A stretch of DNA of 21,414 nucleotides from Lachnospiraceae bacterium (GCA_003520205.1 DOVG01000019.1:1-21414), one strand, 5' to 3'. Numbered from the stretch's first letter, positions 1 through 8,702 are shown. The notes: generated from the sequence alone by a model not told the origin. Program-made: numbers and translations.

Positions 1-18
1 TTGTCGGTTTAACCGGTT
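1..18. promoter_or_regulatory. Probable operator half-site of the TetR regulator, cut by the window edge
   Basis: Bases 2-8 read TGTCGGT, identical to the right arm of the 17-bp inverted repeat at 718-734. Base 1 would be the last base of the 3-nt spacer, so the left arm should lie just outside the window. Immediately after it, bases 11-18 form the 8-bp palindrome AACCGGTT. The position just upstream of the TetR gene suggests autoregulation. This is inference from a half-site only. Confidence 0.4.
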
Positions 19-41
19 AAAATATGAAAGGTTCCAAATAT

Positions 42-671
42 ATGAGAATCGTAAAATCTGCTGATGAAAGAAAAAATGAAATACTTGATGTAGCAGAACA
101 GTTATTTGCTGAGAAGGGTTTTGATAATGCCAGTACAAACGACATAATCAAGAAGATAGGAATAGCCAGAGGTACACTATATCATCACTTCAGTTCAAAA
201 GAAGAAATACTTGATGCTATTGTAGAGAGAATGATAAATACAAGTATTGCACGTTCACGGACAATAATAAGAGATAAAAGCATTCCACTTCTTGAAAGAC
301 TTACAGGTGCATTTCTATCACTGAATATTAATTCAGGAGCCGGTGTAGAGGTGCTTGAACAGATACATAAGCCTCAGAATGCACTTCTTCATCAGAAGAC
401 GCAGGAGAAACTTCTCGGAGAGGTCGTACCACTAATAGCAGAGCTGATTGAAGAAGGGAACAAATGTAAAATGTTTCATTCAAAGTATCCTTTGGAAGCA
501 GCAGAGATGATTATTATCTATTCCAGTGTTCAGTTTGACAGTTTATCAGATGTTTCGCCTCAGGATAAAGATAATAAGATAAAGGCATTTATCTATCATA
601 CAGAGAAAATCCTTGGAGCAAAAGAAAAAAGTCTTGAAGAAGCAATTATGAATATAATCCTAAAAAATTAA
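42..671 (+). CDS. TetR/AcrR-family transcriptional regulator
   Basis: A 209-residue one-component repressor-type regulator. The N-terminus has the typical TetR DNA-binding region: helices at about residues 8-25 (AEQLFAEKG) and a helix-turn-helix at about 30-50 ending in GTLYHHFSSKEEIL, the family hallmark. The remaining 150 residues form the variable ligand-binding/dimer domain, whose ligand cannot be read from sequence. I chose ATG 42 over ATG 24 because AAAGG at 27-31 sits 10 bases before ATG 42, whereas ATG 24 lies upstream of it. The gene is followed by a terminator and then an exporter operon with an operator-like repeat, so it probably represses the downstream MFS/ABC genes and itself, releasing on binding of a transported compound. 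Family certain; target inferred. Confidence 0.92.
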   Translation: MRIVKSADERKNEILDVAEQLFAEKGFDNASTNDIIKKIGIARGTLYHHFSSKEEILDAIVERMINTSIARSRTIIRDKSIPLLERLTGAFLSLNINSGAGVEVLEQIHKPQNALLHQKTQEKLLGEVVPLIAELIEEGNKCKMFHSKYPLEAAEMIIIYSSVQFDSLSDVSPQDKDNKIKAFIYHTEKILGAKEKSLEEAIMNIILKN

Positions 672-673
672 TA

Positions 674-710
674 AAAATATATATGGGGTCCCTGACCCCA
701 ATATATTTTA
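674..710 (+). terminator. Intrinsic terminator after the TetR gene
   Basis: A long hairpin pairs 674-690 with 694-709 around a CCT loop, with one bulged A at 683. The core is GGGGTC/GACCCC and the outer part is A-rich on the left and T-rich on the right (ATATATTTT), so it can act in both directions. It separates the regulator from the exporter operon. Confidence 0.75.
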
Positions 711-717
711 CATCCGT

Positions 718-734
718 ACCGACAACCTGTCGGT
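718..734. promoter_or_regulatory. Candidate TetR operator upstream of the exporter operon
   Basis: ACCGACAACCTGTCGGT is a perfect 7-bp inverted repeat with a 3-base spacer. The size and arm pattern (ACCGAC...GTCGGT) are typical of operators bound by TetR-family dimers. Its arm recurs at bases 2-8 ahead of the TetR gene. It lies about 90 bases before the MFS start. I could not identify a convincing -35/-10 pair around it. Confidence 0.55.
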
Positions 735-822
735 GAAGGCGGCGTAAAACTGTTTACCCAGGGCTCGATTACGAAGTAATCGCGCAAGGGGATTATGCTT
801 CTTTGACTAAGAAAGGAAAACT
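735..822 (+). other. Structured leader ahead of the exporter operon
   Basis: After the candidate operator this leader contains two small hairpins: GTAAA/TTTAC (744-748 with 753-757) and a perfect 7-bp stem CGATTAC/GTAATCG (766-772 with 776-782) closed by a GAA triloop. Neither is followed by a T-run, so they are not intrinsic terminators. I do not recognise a known riboswitch. The last bases carry the MFS ribosome site AAAGGA near 812-817. Confidence 0.4.
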
Positions 823-2079
823 ATGGAAAAATCAAATTATAAAAAATTTCTCCTCCTATGGAGTGGGGAATTCATTTCATCAATAGGTGGCGGACTGACA
901 AGCTTCGGTCTAAGTGTCTATGTATTTCAGAAAACCGGAAGTGCAGCCAGTACTGCACTGGTAGCACTGCTTGCCTTTCTGCCGGTTCTTCTGCTCAGTC
1001 CTATAGCAGGAGTATTGGCGGACAGATATGACAGATGTCTTCTGATGATGCTGGGTGACGGTATGTCAGGAGCAGGACTTATATACATACTTATATGCAT
1101 GTTTACAGGTGAAGCGAAGCTGTATCAGATATGTACAGGAGTGCTTATAAGTGCAGTCTTTTCTTCCCTTCTTGAACCTTCTTACAGAGCTACAGTTACA
1201 GATATGCTGACTGAGGATGAATACTCAAAGGCAAGCGGTATGATGAGCTTGGCAGGCAGTGCCAGATATCTTATTTCGCCTATGCTGGCAGGTATACTTC
1301 TGGGGATAAGTGATGTAAAGCTTCTTCTCATCATAGATATATGCACCTTTGTACTTACTGTAATCTGCACAGCAATCGTAAGGAAAAGCAGACTGTCAAA
1401 ACATACTAAAACAAATGAATCCTTTATCGAGAGCTTTAAGGTAGGATGGAGAGCTATAACTGAAAAGAAAGGTATATTCATGCTTATAGTCATATCCTCA
1501 GTTATTACATGTTTTATGGGAGCAGTGCAGATTCTTGTGGAACCTATGATACTTGATTTTGAAAGTAGTAAGGTTCTTGGAATTTCAGAAACAGTTTGTG
1601 CAAGTGGAATGCTTTGCTCGAGTATAATCATCGGAATAGTTGGTATTAAAAAGAATTTTACGAGGGTGTTAAGCATCTCTCTGACTATGTGCGGTCTTGC
1701 AATGATAGGATTTGGCTTTAAGGAGAATATACGTCTTATATGCGGTTTTGGATTCATGTTTTTCTTTATGCTTCCATTTGCCAACAATTGTCTGGATTAT
1801 ATGACCAGAACAAATATTGAAGCCACTAAGCAGGGCAGAGCATGGGGACTTATAAGCTTCCTTTCACAGATCGGATATGTATTTGCATATGGGGGAGCAG
1901 GACTTCTTGCAGATAAGATAGCAGAGATAAGACATGTAGGAGTAGGAAGAGGCGCGGCAATGGTAATAATGATTTCAGGTGCGTTGCTTTCGGTTATGGC
2001 GCTTTCGATTTTAAGGTTCAAATCAATCAGGGAGCTTGAAAAAGGAGAAGTAAATGATACGACGACTGATAATAAATGA
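823..2079 (+). CDS. MFS efflux transporter, DHA3/MefA-like
   Basis: A 418-residue major facilitator protein with about 12 hydrophobic membrane segments. It carries the MFS motif A between helices 2 and 3 (GVLADRYDR, about residues 63-71). The opening residues (FLLLWSGEFISSIGGGLTSF) resemble the macrolide-efflux-type DHA3 group, proton-driven pumps that export drugs or hydrophobic metabolites from the cytoplasm. The start ATG 823 has AAAGGA about 6 bases upstream. Its 3' end overlaps the next gene (FtsX-type permease) by 26 bases, implying translational coupling in an operon with the ABC exporter. The candidate TetR operator upstream suggests inducible expression. Family is clear; the substrate is unknown. 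Confidence 0.88.
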   Translation: MEKSNYKKFLLLWSGEFISSIGGGLTSFGLSVYVFQKTGSAASTALVALLAFLPVLLLSPIAGVLADRYDRCLLMMLGDGMSGAGLIYILICMFTGEAKLYQICTGVLISAVFSSLLEPSYRATVTDMLTEDEYSKASGMMSLAGSARYLISPMLAGILLGISDVKLLLIIDICTFVLTVICTAIVRKSRLSKHTKTNESFIESFKVGWRAITEKKGIFMLIVISSVITCFMGAVQILVEPMILDFESSKVLGISETVCASGMLCSSIIIGIVGIKKNFTRVLSISLTMCGLAMIGFGFKENIRLICGFGFMFFFMLPFANNCLDYMTRTNIEATKQGRAWGLISFLSQIGYVFAYGGAGLLADKIAEIRHVGVGRGAAMVIMISGALLSVMALSILRFKSIRELEKGEVNDTTTDNK

Positions 2080-4315
2080 TTTTAAGTCTAACAAGCTTAT
2101 AACCATATCTACATCCATATTCATGGCGGTTACTGCAATGATGCTTGGACTGTCTGTATTTCTTTTTGCAACACTTTATTCGTCTGTTACATCCCTTATG
2201 ATAAAAGCAAAAACGCCGGATTTCCTGCAGATGCATACAGGCGAAATCTCAGAAACAGAAATATGCGAATTTGCAGAAAGAAGATCTGATGTAGAGGAAA
2301 TGCAGATATGCGGATTTCTGAATCTGGAAAATGGACAGATAAGCATTGGGAATAAATCCTTTGATAATAATATGCAGGATAATGGACTTTTCATTCAGAG
2401 TGACAAATTTGATTATCTTCTTGATTCAGATAATAACGTAATTGAAGTTTCTCCGGGTGATGTATATGTTCCGGTTGCTTATAAGAATGAATATGATATA
2501 AAGCCTGGCGATGAAATGCTTATAGGTGAAGAAAAGCTTAGAGTTGCGGGATTTATGCGGGATTCACAGATGAATTCCATGATGGCATCATCTAAGAGAT
2601 TTCTTGTGAATGAAGTAGATTATGAAAGGCTTCGATATCTTGGAAGCGAAGAATATCTGATAGAATTTAAACTTAAGAAAGACTGCGATATAGGCAGTTT
2701 TTCTACAGCATATAAGGATGCGGGGCTTCCGGGAAATGGACCAATGGTAACATTTCAGTTGATTAAACTGATGAATGCGCTTTCTGACGGAATAATGATA
2801 ATAGTTATACTGCTTGTTGCATTTGTTGTGCTATATATATCGATTATGTGTATCAGATATATCATTTTGACTCAGCTTGAAAAAGATAAGCGTGAGATAG
2901 GAATGTTAAAGGCTGTCGGAATTGCAAGACAGGATATAAGAAGACTATATATTTCCAAATATTTGCTGCTTTCTATGATAGGTTGTTTAGTGGGAATTGT
3001 TTTGGCTCGGATTATAGCTGTGCCTCTTGGTAGCAATATGAAAGAACTCTACGGAGAACCGGATAATACGCTGCTTATATATATTCTTATGTTTGCAGGA
3101 GCATTTCTGGCTGAAGCAATCATTATTCTTTCAGTAAGACGTACACTTCGAAAAACAGAGAAGATTTCAACAGTTGCAGCGCTATTGGGACGCAATGAAT
3201 CAGGGAGAAGAAATTTTTGGAGACCTATCGCTATTCTTGTTATGGCAGTTGTGTTTATGATGATGGTTCCGGACAGTATGAAAAAAACACTGGCTGATCC
3301 CGAATTTGTCAGATATATGGGAATAGGAAACAGTCAGATTCGTATAGATGTTCGTCAAAGTCAGGATATCGAAGGCGTGTCGGATGGTCTGTATAAACGA
3401 ATTGTGGATGACAGCCATGTTGATAAGTGCTGTATTATGAGAACAGGCTCCTATAATGCATCACTGCCAGATGGAAGAGCCTATAATCTGATACTGGAAA
3501 ATGGTAATCATAGCATATTTCCTGTTAATTATACGGAAGGGACATTTCCTCAAAATGAAGAAGAAATAGCGCTTTCCATTCTCAGTTCAGAGGAGTGTGG
3601 TCTTGGAGTTGGAGATACTATCACTATTTATAAAAAAACTTCAGATGGAGAGCTTAAACAAAGCAAATGTGTCATCTGCGGGATTTATTCAGATATAACA
3701 AATGGGGGAAAGACTGCGAAGGGCTGCATTAATGATGATACAGCAGTTATATGGAGTGTTATGTATGTTTCACTTAAAGATAATGTTTCACCTGATAAAT
3801 GGATAGCAGAATATATGGGAGAAGAAACATCAGCTAATGATAATATAAAGATAGCTGAAATATCGGAATATATCGAGGGAATGTATGGACAGACTATATC
3901 CGGTATAGGAAATGCATCCTTGATGACCAAATTAGTGGCATCGGGAGTTATCATAGTTGTTATTCTTCTGTTAATGCGTCTTTTGATCTGGAAAGAAAGA
4001 AGTGAGAGTTCGCTTAAGAAAGCTTTGGGACTTACGACGGCTGCTATACGCATAGATTATATGAAAAAGCTGTTCAGATATCTGATTATCGGAATAATTC
4101 TTGGAATCCTTTCAGGACTGATATTTGGCCCAAGACTGGTGGGGGCTCTACTAGGATTTATGGGCGCAAAAGGATTTGAATTTACTCTTAATCCTGTATC
4201 CACATTTGTGGTAGTACCGGTTATAACATTTTTGTCTGCCGGACTGGCGGCAGTAGTAAGCCTTAAGGAGATAAAGAGTATAAAAGCATTTGAATGTCTT
4301 AACACTAGACAATAA
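2054..4315 (+). CDS. ABC transporter permease with two FtsX/MacB-type domains
   Basis: A 753-residue integral membrane protein. The layout is one N-terminal helix (about 15-44), a large extracytoplasmic domain (about 45-240), three helices (about 245-270, 304-326, 338-361), a further helix (about 388-408), a second extracytoplasmic domain (about 410-620) and three C-terminal helices (about 627-646, 676-700, 717-738). This duplicated FtsX arrangement is typical of type VII (MacB/LolCDE/BceB-like) ABC systems, which use the mechanical force of the ATPase to extrude or release lipids, peptides or antibiotics rather than forming a classic channel. ATG 2054 has AAAGGAG at about 2041-2047. It starts inside the MFS gene and is followed after 12 bases by its ATPase. 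Confidence 0.88.
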   Translation: MIRRLIINDFKSNKLITISTSIFMAVTAMMLGLSVFLFATLYSSVTSLMIKAKTPDFLQMHTGEISETEICEFAERRSDVEEMQICGFLNLENGQISIGNKSFDNNMQDNGLFIQSDKFDYLLDSDNNVIEVSPGDVYVPVAYKNEYDIKPGDEMLIGEEKLRVAGFMRDSQMNSMMASSKRFLVNEVDYERLRYLGSEEYLIEFKLKKDCDIGSFSTAYKDAGLPGNGPMVTFQLIKLMNALSDGIMIIVILLVAFVVLYISIMCIRYIILTQLEKDKREIGMLKAVGIARQDIRRLYISKYLLLSMIGCLVGIVLARIIAVPLGSNMKELYGEPDNTLLIYILMFAGAFLAEAIIILSVRRTLRKTEKISTVAALLGRNESGRRNFWRPIAILVMAVVFMMMVPDSMKKTLADPEFVRYMGIGNSQIRIDVRQSQDIEGVSDGLYKRIVDDSHVDKCCIMRTGSYNASLPDGRAYNLILENGNHSIFPVNYTEGTFPQNEEEIALSILSSEECGLGVGDTITIYKKTSDGELKQSKCVICGIYSDITNGGKTAKGCINDDTAVIWSVMYVSLKDNVSPDKWIAEYMGEETSANDNIKIAEISEYIEGMYGQTISGIGNASLMTKLVASGVIIVVILLLMRLLIWKERSESSLKKALGLTTAAIRIDYMKKLFRYLIIGIILGILSGLIFGPRLVGALLGFMGAKGFEFTLNPVSTFVVVPVITFLSAGLAAVVSLKEIKSIKAFECLNTRQ

Positions 4316-4327
4316 TGGAGGAACGCT

Positions 4328-5062
4328 ATGTGTGAAATTCTTAAAGTTAAAGATATAAAAAAGGATAATATACTTAAGGGAATAAGCTTTAGTATGGCTG
4401 AAGGTGAAATGATTGCGGTGATGGGACCCTCTGGTTCTGGTAAATCAACGCTTCTATATAATGTATCAGGAATGGACCAGGCGTCTTCCGGAGAGGTATG
4501 GCTGGGAGGTACAGAAATAGTAGGTCTAAGTGAAGATGATAAAGCACGACTCAGACTTCATCGGATGGGGTTTGTATTTCAGATGATGAATATGCTTTCA
4601 AATCTGAATATAATAGATAATATCGTTTTTCCGGCTGTTTCTTCAGATAAGAAGAATCAGACAGAGTATTATGAAAGGGCTAGGACTCTGATGGAAAAAC
4701 TAAATATAGAAAGCCTTGCAGAGAGAAAGATAAAGGAAGTCTCCGGAGGAGAATTACAGAGAGCATGCATATGTCGGAGTATGATACTTAAGCCGGAAAT
4801 CCTTTTTGCAGATGAACCGACTGGTGCGCTTAACCAGACTGCAACAGCAGAGGTAATGGATGCATTTCTGGGCATAAATCGTGAAGGTACAACTATAATG
4901 ATGGTTACACATGACAGTAAGGTTGCAAGTATGTGTGAAAGGATTCTTTATATGCTGGATGGGGAGATTAAAGGAGAACTAAAGCTGGGCAAATACGAAG
5001 AAGCTGATGGAAGAAACAGAGAACAAAGAACCGTGAATTGGCTAAGCCGAATGGGATGGTAA
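4328..5062 (+). CDS. ABC transporter ATPase, MacB/LolD-like
   Basis: A 244-residue nucleotide-binding subunit. It has Walker A GPSGSGKST (about residues 33-41), a Q-loop (VFQMMNML), a signature VSGGELQRA, Walker B ILFADEPTGALN and an H-loop VTHD, so it should be an active ATPase. The DEPTGALN variant is characteristic of the MacB/LolD/BceA group that pairs with FtsX-type permeases. It follows the permease gene by 12 bases with GGAGG ahead of ATG 4328. The C-terminal 30 residues after the H-loop are charged and longer than strictly needed. It probably energises export by the permease encoded at 2054-4315; the substrate is unknown. Confidence 0.93.
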   Translation: MCEILKVKDIKKDNILKGISFSMAEGEMIAVMGPSGSGKSTLLYNVSGMDQASSGEVWLGGTEIVGLSEDDKARLRLHRMGFVFQMMNMLSNLNIIDNIVFPAVSSDKKNQTEYYERARTLMEKLNIESLAERKIKEVSGGELQRACICRSMILKPEILFADEPTGALNQTATAEVMDAFLGINREGTTIMMVTHDSKVASMCERILYMLDGEIKGELKLGKYEEADGRNREQRTVNWLSRMGW

Positions 5063-5167
5063 ATAAATTAATAGTCCTGAATATGGGAATGTGGTAAAAT
5101 CAGGTAAGTAATTAATTAAAAACTGATGTACTAAGAATTCATGAACAGAAAGGACTAAAACTTTTAG
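5063..5167 (+). promoter_or_regulatory. Intergenic stretch with a weak candidate promoter
   Basis: An AT-rich 105-base gap between the exporter ATPase and the DUF3737 gene. An extended -10 type element, TGGTAAAAT at 5092-5100, could begin transcription of the next unit, but no good -35 is present. No terminator hairpin with a T-run is visible, so read-through from the exporter operon is possible. AAAGGA at about 5149-5153 is a rather distant ribosome site for ATG 5168. Confidence 0.25.
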
Positions 5168-6046
5168 ATGAGCAGGAAAGTAATTACAGGAGAATTATTT
5201 GAAGAGGAAAGACCGCTTTTTGCGGAAAAAAGTATAGATGTTACTGATTGCACATTTGATGTAGGAGAGTCGCCTCTTAAGGAGGTATCGGATGTAAATG
5301 TAAGAGGTGGAGCCTTTAAATGGAAGTATCCTTTGTGGTATGCAAAGGATGTTGATGTTGAAGGTACATATTTCGGAGAGATGGCAAGAGCCGGTGTATG
5401 GTATAGCAATAATCTTTCTATCAGAAAATGCCAGGTGGATGCTCCAAAGGAATTCAGAAGATGTAAAAATATAGCGCTTTCTGAGCTTGTGATTCCGCAT
5501 GCTGAGGAAACTCTATGGTGGTGTGAAGATGTGACACTAAATAATATCTCTGCAAATGGTGACTATTTTGGAATGGGTTCCAGTAACCTAAAGATAGATA
5601 ATCTGGAACTTATAGGAAATTACAGTTTTGATGGATGCAGAAATATAGAGATATCAAATTCCAGACTGATGTCAAAGGACTGTGTATGGAATGCGGAAAA
5701 TGTAATAATCAGAGATTCCTATATCGAGGGTGAATATCTGGCATGGAATTCTAAGAATGTTACGCTGATTAACTGTGAGATAAAAAGCCTTCAGGGACTT
5801 TGCTATATAGACGGTCTTAAACTTATAAACTGTAAGCTCTCAGGAACCAGTCTTGCATTTGAATATTCAACTGTAGACGCTGAAATTACAGATAAGATTG
5901 ACAGTGTCATGAATCCTTTTGGAGGGAAGATTAAGGCACCGGTTATAGATAAGCTTATTATGGATAAGTCTAAAGTGGATGTCAGTAAGACTATAGTAGA
6001 AGCTGAAGTTGGTATAAAACTGGATGAGTTTGACGGAATAATCTAA
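5168..6046 (+). CDS. DUF3737 family protein, predicted right-handed beta-helix
   Basis: A 292-residue cytoplasmic-looking protein without signal peptide or membrane segments. It consists almost entirely of short repeating units of the pattern 'ctvi-n-c-i' in which Asn/Cys/aromatic residues recur about every 20 residues (for example NVTLINCEI, NVIIRDSYI, NLKIDNLEL). This is the signature of a pentapeptide/pectate-lyase-like beta-helix. The runs SPLKEVSDV, FKWKYPLWYAK, ARAGVWYS and AFEYSTVDAEI match what I remember of the DUF3737 family across Firmicutes. No biochemical function is established for this family to my knowledge. It is 15 bases upstream of a MalY-type C-S lyase, hence probably co-transcribed, which hints at but does not prove a link to amino acid/sulfur metabolism. 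Confidence 0.85.
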   Translation: MSRKVITGELFEEERPLFAEKSIDVTDCTFDVGESPLKEVSDVNVRGGAFKWKYPLWYAKDVDVEGTYFGEMARAGVWYSNNLSIRKCQVDAPKEFRRCKNIALSELVIPHAEETLWWCEDVTLNNISANGDYFGMGSSNLKIDNLELIGNYSFDGCRNIEISNSRLMSKDCVWNAENVIIRDSYIEGEYLAWNSKNVTLINCEIKSLQGLCYIDGLKLINCKLSGTSLAFEYSTVDAEITDKIDSVMNPFGGKIKAPVIDKLIMDKSKVDVSKTIVEAEVGIKLDEFDGII

Positions 6047-6061
6047 TAAAAGGAAATTCAT

Positions 6062-7291
6062 ATGTCGGGATATAATTTTGATAAGATAATAGACAGAGCA
6101 GGAACTAATTCCATTAAATGGAATATTCATGAAGGCGAGCTTCCGATGTGGGTGGCAGATATGGATTTTGAAACTGCCCCGGAGATTACAGAAGCGATAA
6201 TCAAGCGTGCCAAGCATGGTATATTTGGATATTCAGATGTAACAGATGAGTGGTATGAGAGCTATATCGACTGGTGGAAGAGGAGACATTTGTACACACT
6301 TGAGAAGGAATGGCTCGTATTTTGTACAGGCGTAGTTCCGGCTATTTCAAGTATAGTGCGCAAGCTGACTACACCTGCTGAGAAGGTGATTGTCTTCACA
6401 CCTGTCTACAATATATTTTTTAATTCGATTCTGAATAACGGAAGAGTACCTGTGCAGTGTCCTCTTAAATATGTTGAGAATGAGGATTTCGCGCTTGACC
6501 ATAGCGGATATGGTAATGGACATTACGAAATCGACTGGGAACTATTCGAGGAGCAGGCTTCTGATCCTCAGGCTACACTTCTGATATTCTGCAATCCGCA
6601 CAATCCTACCGGAACTGTCTGGGACAGGAAGACTCTTGTCAGAATAGGAGAGATTTGTGCGAGAAATGGTATAACGGTTGTGAGTGACGAGATACACTGC
6701 GACCTGATATGTCCAGTAGGTAGATACATGCCATTTATAGCTGCAAGTGAATTAAATAGAGATATTAGTGTTACTTGTGTGGCACCGTCGAAGACATTTA
6801 ACATAGCCGGACTAAATAGTGCGGCAGTTATTGTTCCCAATAAGTTCCTTAGGAATAAGGTTGTTCGAGGACTGAATACTGACGAGGTTGCGGAGCCAAA
6901 TGCATTTGCTGTTCAGGTTGCGATTGCAGCATATAAATATGGAGAAGAGTGGCTGGATGAGGTTAGGAAGTACATCGGAGATAACAAGGATTTAGTAAGA
7001 AAATATATAGATATAGATGATAATATTCCAGAGCTTAAGTACGTGTCGGGGGTCGCAACCTATCTATGCTGGATTAATGCAACACCCCTTGAAGAGGCTT
7101 GTAAGAATAGAGGCATGAACCTTGGAAAGTTTATCAGACAGGAAACAGGACTCTGGATAACAGATGGATCAGCCTACGGTGAGGCAGGAAGAGGATATCT
7201 CAGAATGAATGTGGCTTGTCCAAGAAGTTATGTAGAGGATGGGCTGGATAGACTTCGAAGAGGGGTTGAAGCTTTAAAAGAGAATGAATAA
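6062..7291 (+). CDS. MalY/PatB-type PLP-dependent C-S lyase (cystathionine beta-lyase-like)
   Basis: A 409-residue fold-type I aminotransferase-like enzyme of the MalY/PatB group. Members cleave the C-S bond of cystathionine or S-alkylcysteines to thiol (homocysteine or alkylthiol), pyruvate and ammonia. Hallmarks are the N-terminal LPMWVADMDF (about residues 27-36), CNPHNPTG near 177-184, SDEIHCDL (Asp209, which pairs with the PLP ring nitrogen) and APSKTFNIAGL with the Schiff-base lysine at Lys244. Start ATG 6062 has AAGGAA ahead of it. The 3' end overlaps the MATE gene by 8 bases. A related copy lies at 10140-11345, next to nitrogenase-like genes. A purely aminotransferase role is less likely given the MalY hallmark residues; the true substrate is not readable. 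Confidence 0.9.
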   Translation: MSGYNFDKIIDRAGTNSIKWNIHEGELPMWVADMDFETAPEITEAIIKRAKHGIFGYSDVTDEWYESYIDWWKRRHLYTLEKEWLVFCTGVVPAISSIVRKLTTPAEKVIVFTPVYNIFFNSILNNGRVPVQCPLKYVENEDFALDHSGYGNGHYEIDWELFEEQASDPQATLLIFCNPHNPTGTVWDRKTLVRIGEICARNGITVVSDEIHCDLICPVGRYMPFIAASELNRDISVTCVAPSKTFNIAGLNSAAVIVPNKFLRNKVVRGLNTDEVAEPNAFAVQVAIAAYKYGEEWLDEVRKYIGDNKDLVRKYIDIDDNIPELKYVSGVATYLCWINATPLEEACKNRGMNLGKFIRQETGLWITDGSAYGEAGRGYLRMNVACPRSYVEDGLDRLRRGVEALKENE

Positions 7292-8702
7292 TACATTACT
7301 GGAGAAAGTGCGACAGGGAGAATATCTGACTCTTGGTGAAAGAATAAGTCTCGTGCTAAGACTTAGCATCCCTGCAATATTAGCACAGATATCAACTATA
7401 ATTATGGAATATATAGATGCTTCAATGGTTGGCAGCCTTGGAGCATCTTCTTCTGCTGCAATAGGAATCGTATCCACAACTACCTGGCTTATAGGAGGAC
7501 TGTGCGGAGCCATAGGAACTGGTTTTACAGTTGGTATAGCTCATAGGATTGGAGCGGGAGAAGAGAAAGAGGCACGAAAATGTGTGAAGACTGGACTGAT
7601 AACAGTACTGTGTTTTGCTCTCAGCCTTATGGTGCTGGGAATACTGATTCATAAAGCACTTCCGAGATGGATGGGCGGTTCTCCTGAAGTTCTTGTTGAT
7701 GCATCACATTATTTTCTGGTGTTTTCACTCATGCTTCCTATAATGCAGATAAATTATACCGGCTCAGGAATGCTGGAATGCAGCGGTAATATGAAGGTGC
7801 CAAGTATATTGAATATATTAATGTGTTTTCTGGATGTGATATTTAATGCATTTTTCATTTTCCCCAGCAGAACAGTTGATATGTGGGGATATAGTATAAG
7901 AGTGCCTGGTGTGAACCTTGGAGTTATGGGCGCAGCTATTGGAACACTTTGTTCTGAACTGGTAGGGGCAGTCTGCATACTACTGGCAATACTGAAGTTT
8001 TCAGATATGCTACATCTTCGCAAAGAAGAAAAGGGTGGAATGAACCGTGAAGAGTGGTGGACAAGCATTAAAATGTCACTTCCGGTTATGCTTAGTTCTG
8101 CTATAATGGGTTCAGCTTATGTGGTATCTACAAGAATAGTTTCCCCTCTAGGAAATGTATCTATAACAGCTAATTCCTTTTCCATAACTGCTGAGAGTTT
8201 ATGCTATATGCCGGGTTATGGAATATCTCATGCGGCTACAACTCTTGTAGGTCAGGCAAAGGGAGCTGAAAGAAGATTTCTTAGTCGCAAATTCGCATAT
8301 CTTTCGATTATAATAGGAATGATAGTTATGGCATTAGCGGGTGTATTATTATATATATTTGCACCGCAGATGATAGCCATAATGTCACCGGACGAGGGAG
8401 TTAGAGCTCTCGGAACGACAATCCTTCGGATAGAAGCATTTGCAGAACCTATGTTTGGGGCTTCTATAGTTGCTGAGGGAGTATTCAGAGGTCTGGGGAA
8501 AACAGGTACTCCAAGTGCACTGAATCTCCTAAGTATGTGGTGTGTAAGACTACCGCTTTCAGCATTTGCTGCGATTCACTACGGATTAGTAGGAGTATGG
8601 TATGTGATGTGTATAGAGCTTTGTTTCAGAGGGACTATATTTATTATAGCTATTTATAAATCATTTCATGAGAAAGATGCAGGATGCTACAAAAGTGCTT
8701 GA
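7284..8702 (+). CDS. MATE family efflux transporter
   Basis: A 472-residue multidrug/toxic-compound extrusion (MatE) membrane protein with about 12 hydrophobic helices arranged as two similar halves. The first half opens with LRLSIPAILAQISTIIMEYID and the second repeats the pattern around MSLPVMLSSAIMGSAYVVST. Such proteins use Na+ or H+ gradients to export organic cations or metabolites. Its start lies 8 bases inside the end of the upstream C-S lyase gene, so the two are translationally coupled, raising the possibility that it exports a product or substrate of that lyase. The gene ends the transcription unit, with a terminator 78 bases downstream. Family is clear; substrate unknown. Confidence 0.9.
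   Translation: MNNTLLEKVRQGEYLTLGERISLVLRLSIPAILAQISTIIMEYIDASMVGSLGASSSAAIGIVSTTTWLIGGLCGAIGTGFTVGIAHRIGAGEEKEARKCVKTGLITVLCFALSLMVLGILIHKALPRWMGGSPEVLVDASHYFLVFSLMLPIMQINYTGSGMLECSGNMKVPSILNILMCFLDVIFNAFFIFPSRTVDMWGYSIRVPGVNLGVMGAAIGTLCSELVGAVCILLAILKFSDMLHLRKEEKGGMNREEWWTSIKMSLPVMLSSAIMGSAYVVSTRIVSPLGNVSITANSFSITAESLCYMPGYGISHAATTLVGQAKGAERRFLSRKFAYLSIIIGMIVMALAGVLLYIFAPQMIAIMSPDEGVRALGTTILRIEAFAEPMFGASIVAEGVFRGLGKTGTPSALNLLSMWCVRLPLSAFAAIHYGLVGVWYVMCIELCFRGTIFIIAIYKSFHEKDAGCYKSA

Noticed and set aside
18..23. TAAAAT as a -10 box for the TetR gene
   Set aside because: It would place the transcript start over the ribosome site, leaving almost no leader for ATG 42. The real promoter is probably outside the window.
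1182..1787. 201-residue open frame on the minus strand inside the MFS gene
   Set aside because: It is antisense to a clear MFS protein, has no recognisable domain, and is the usual minus-strand by-product of this codon usage.
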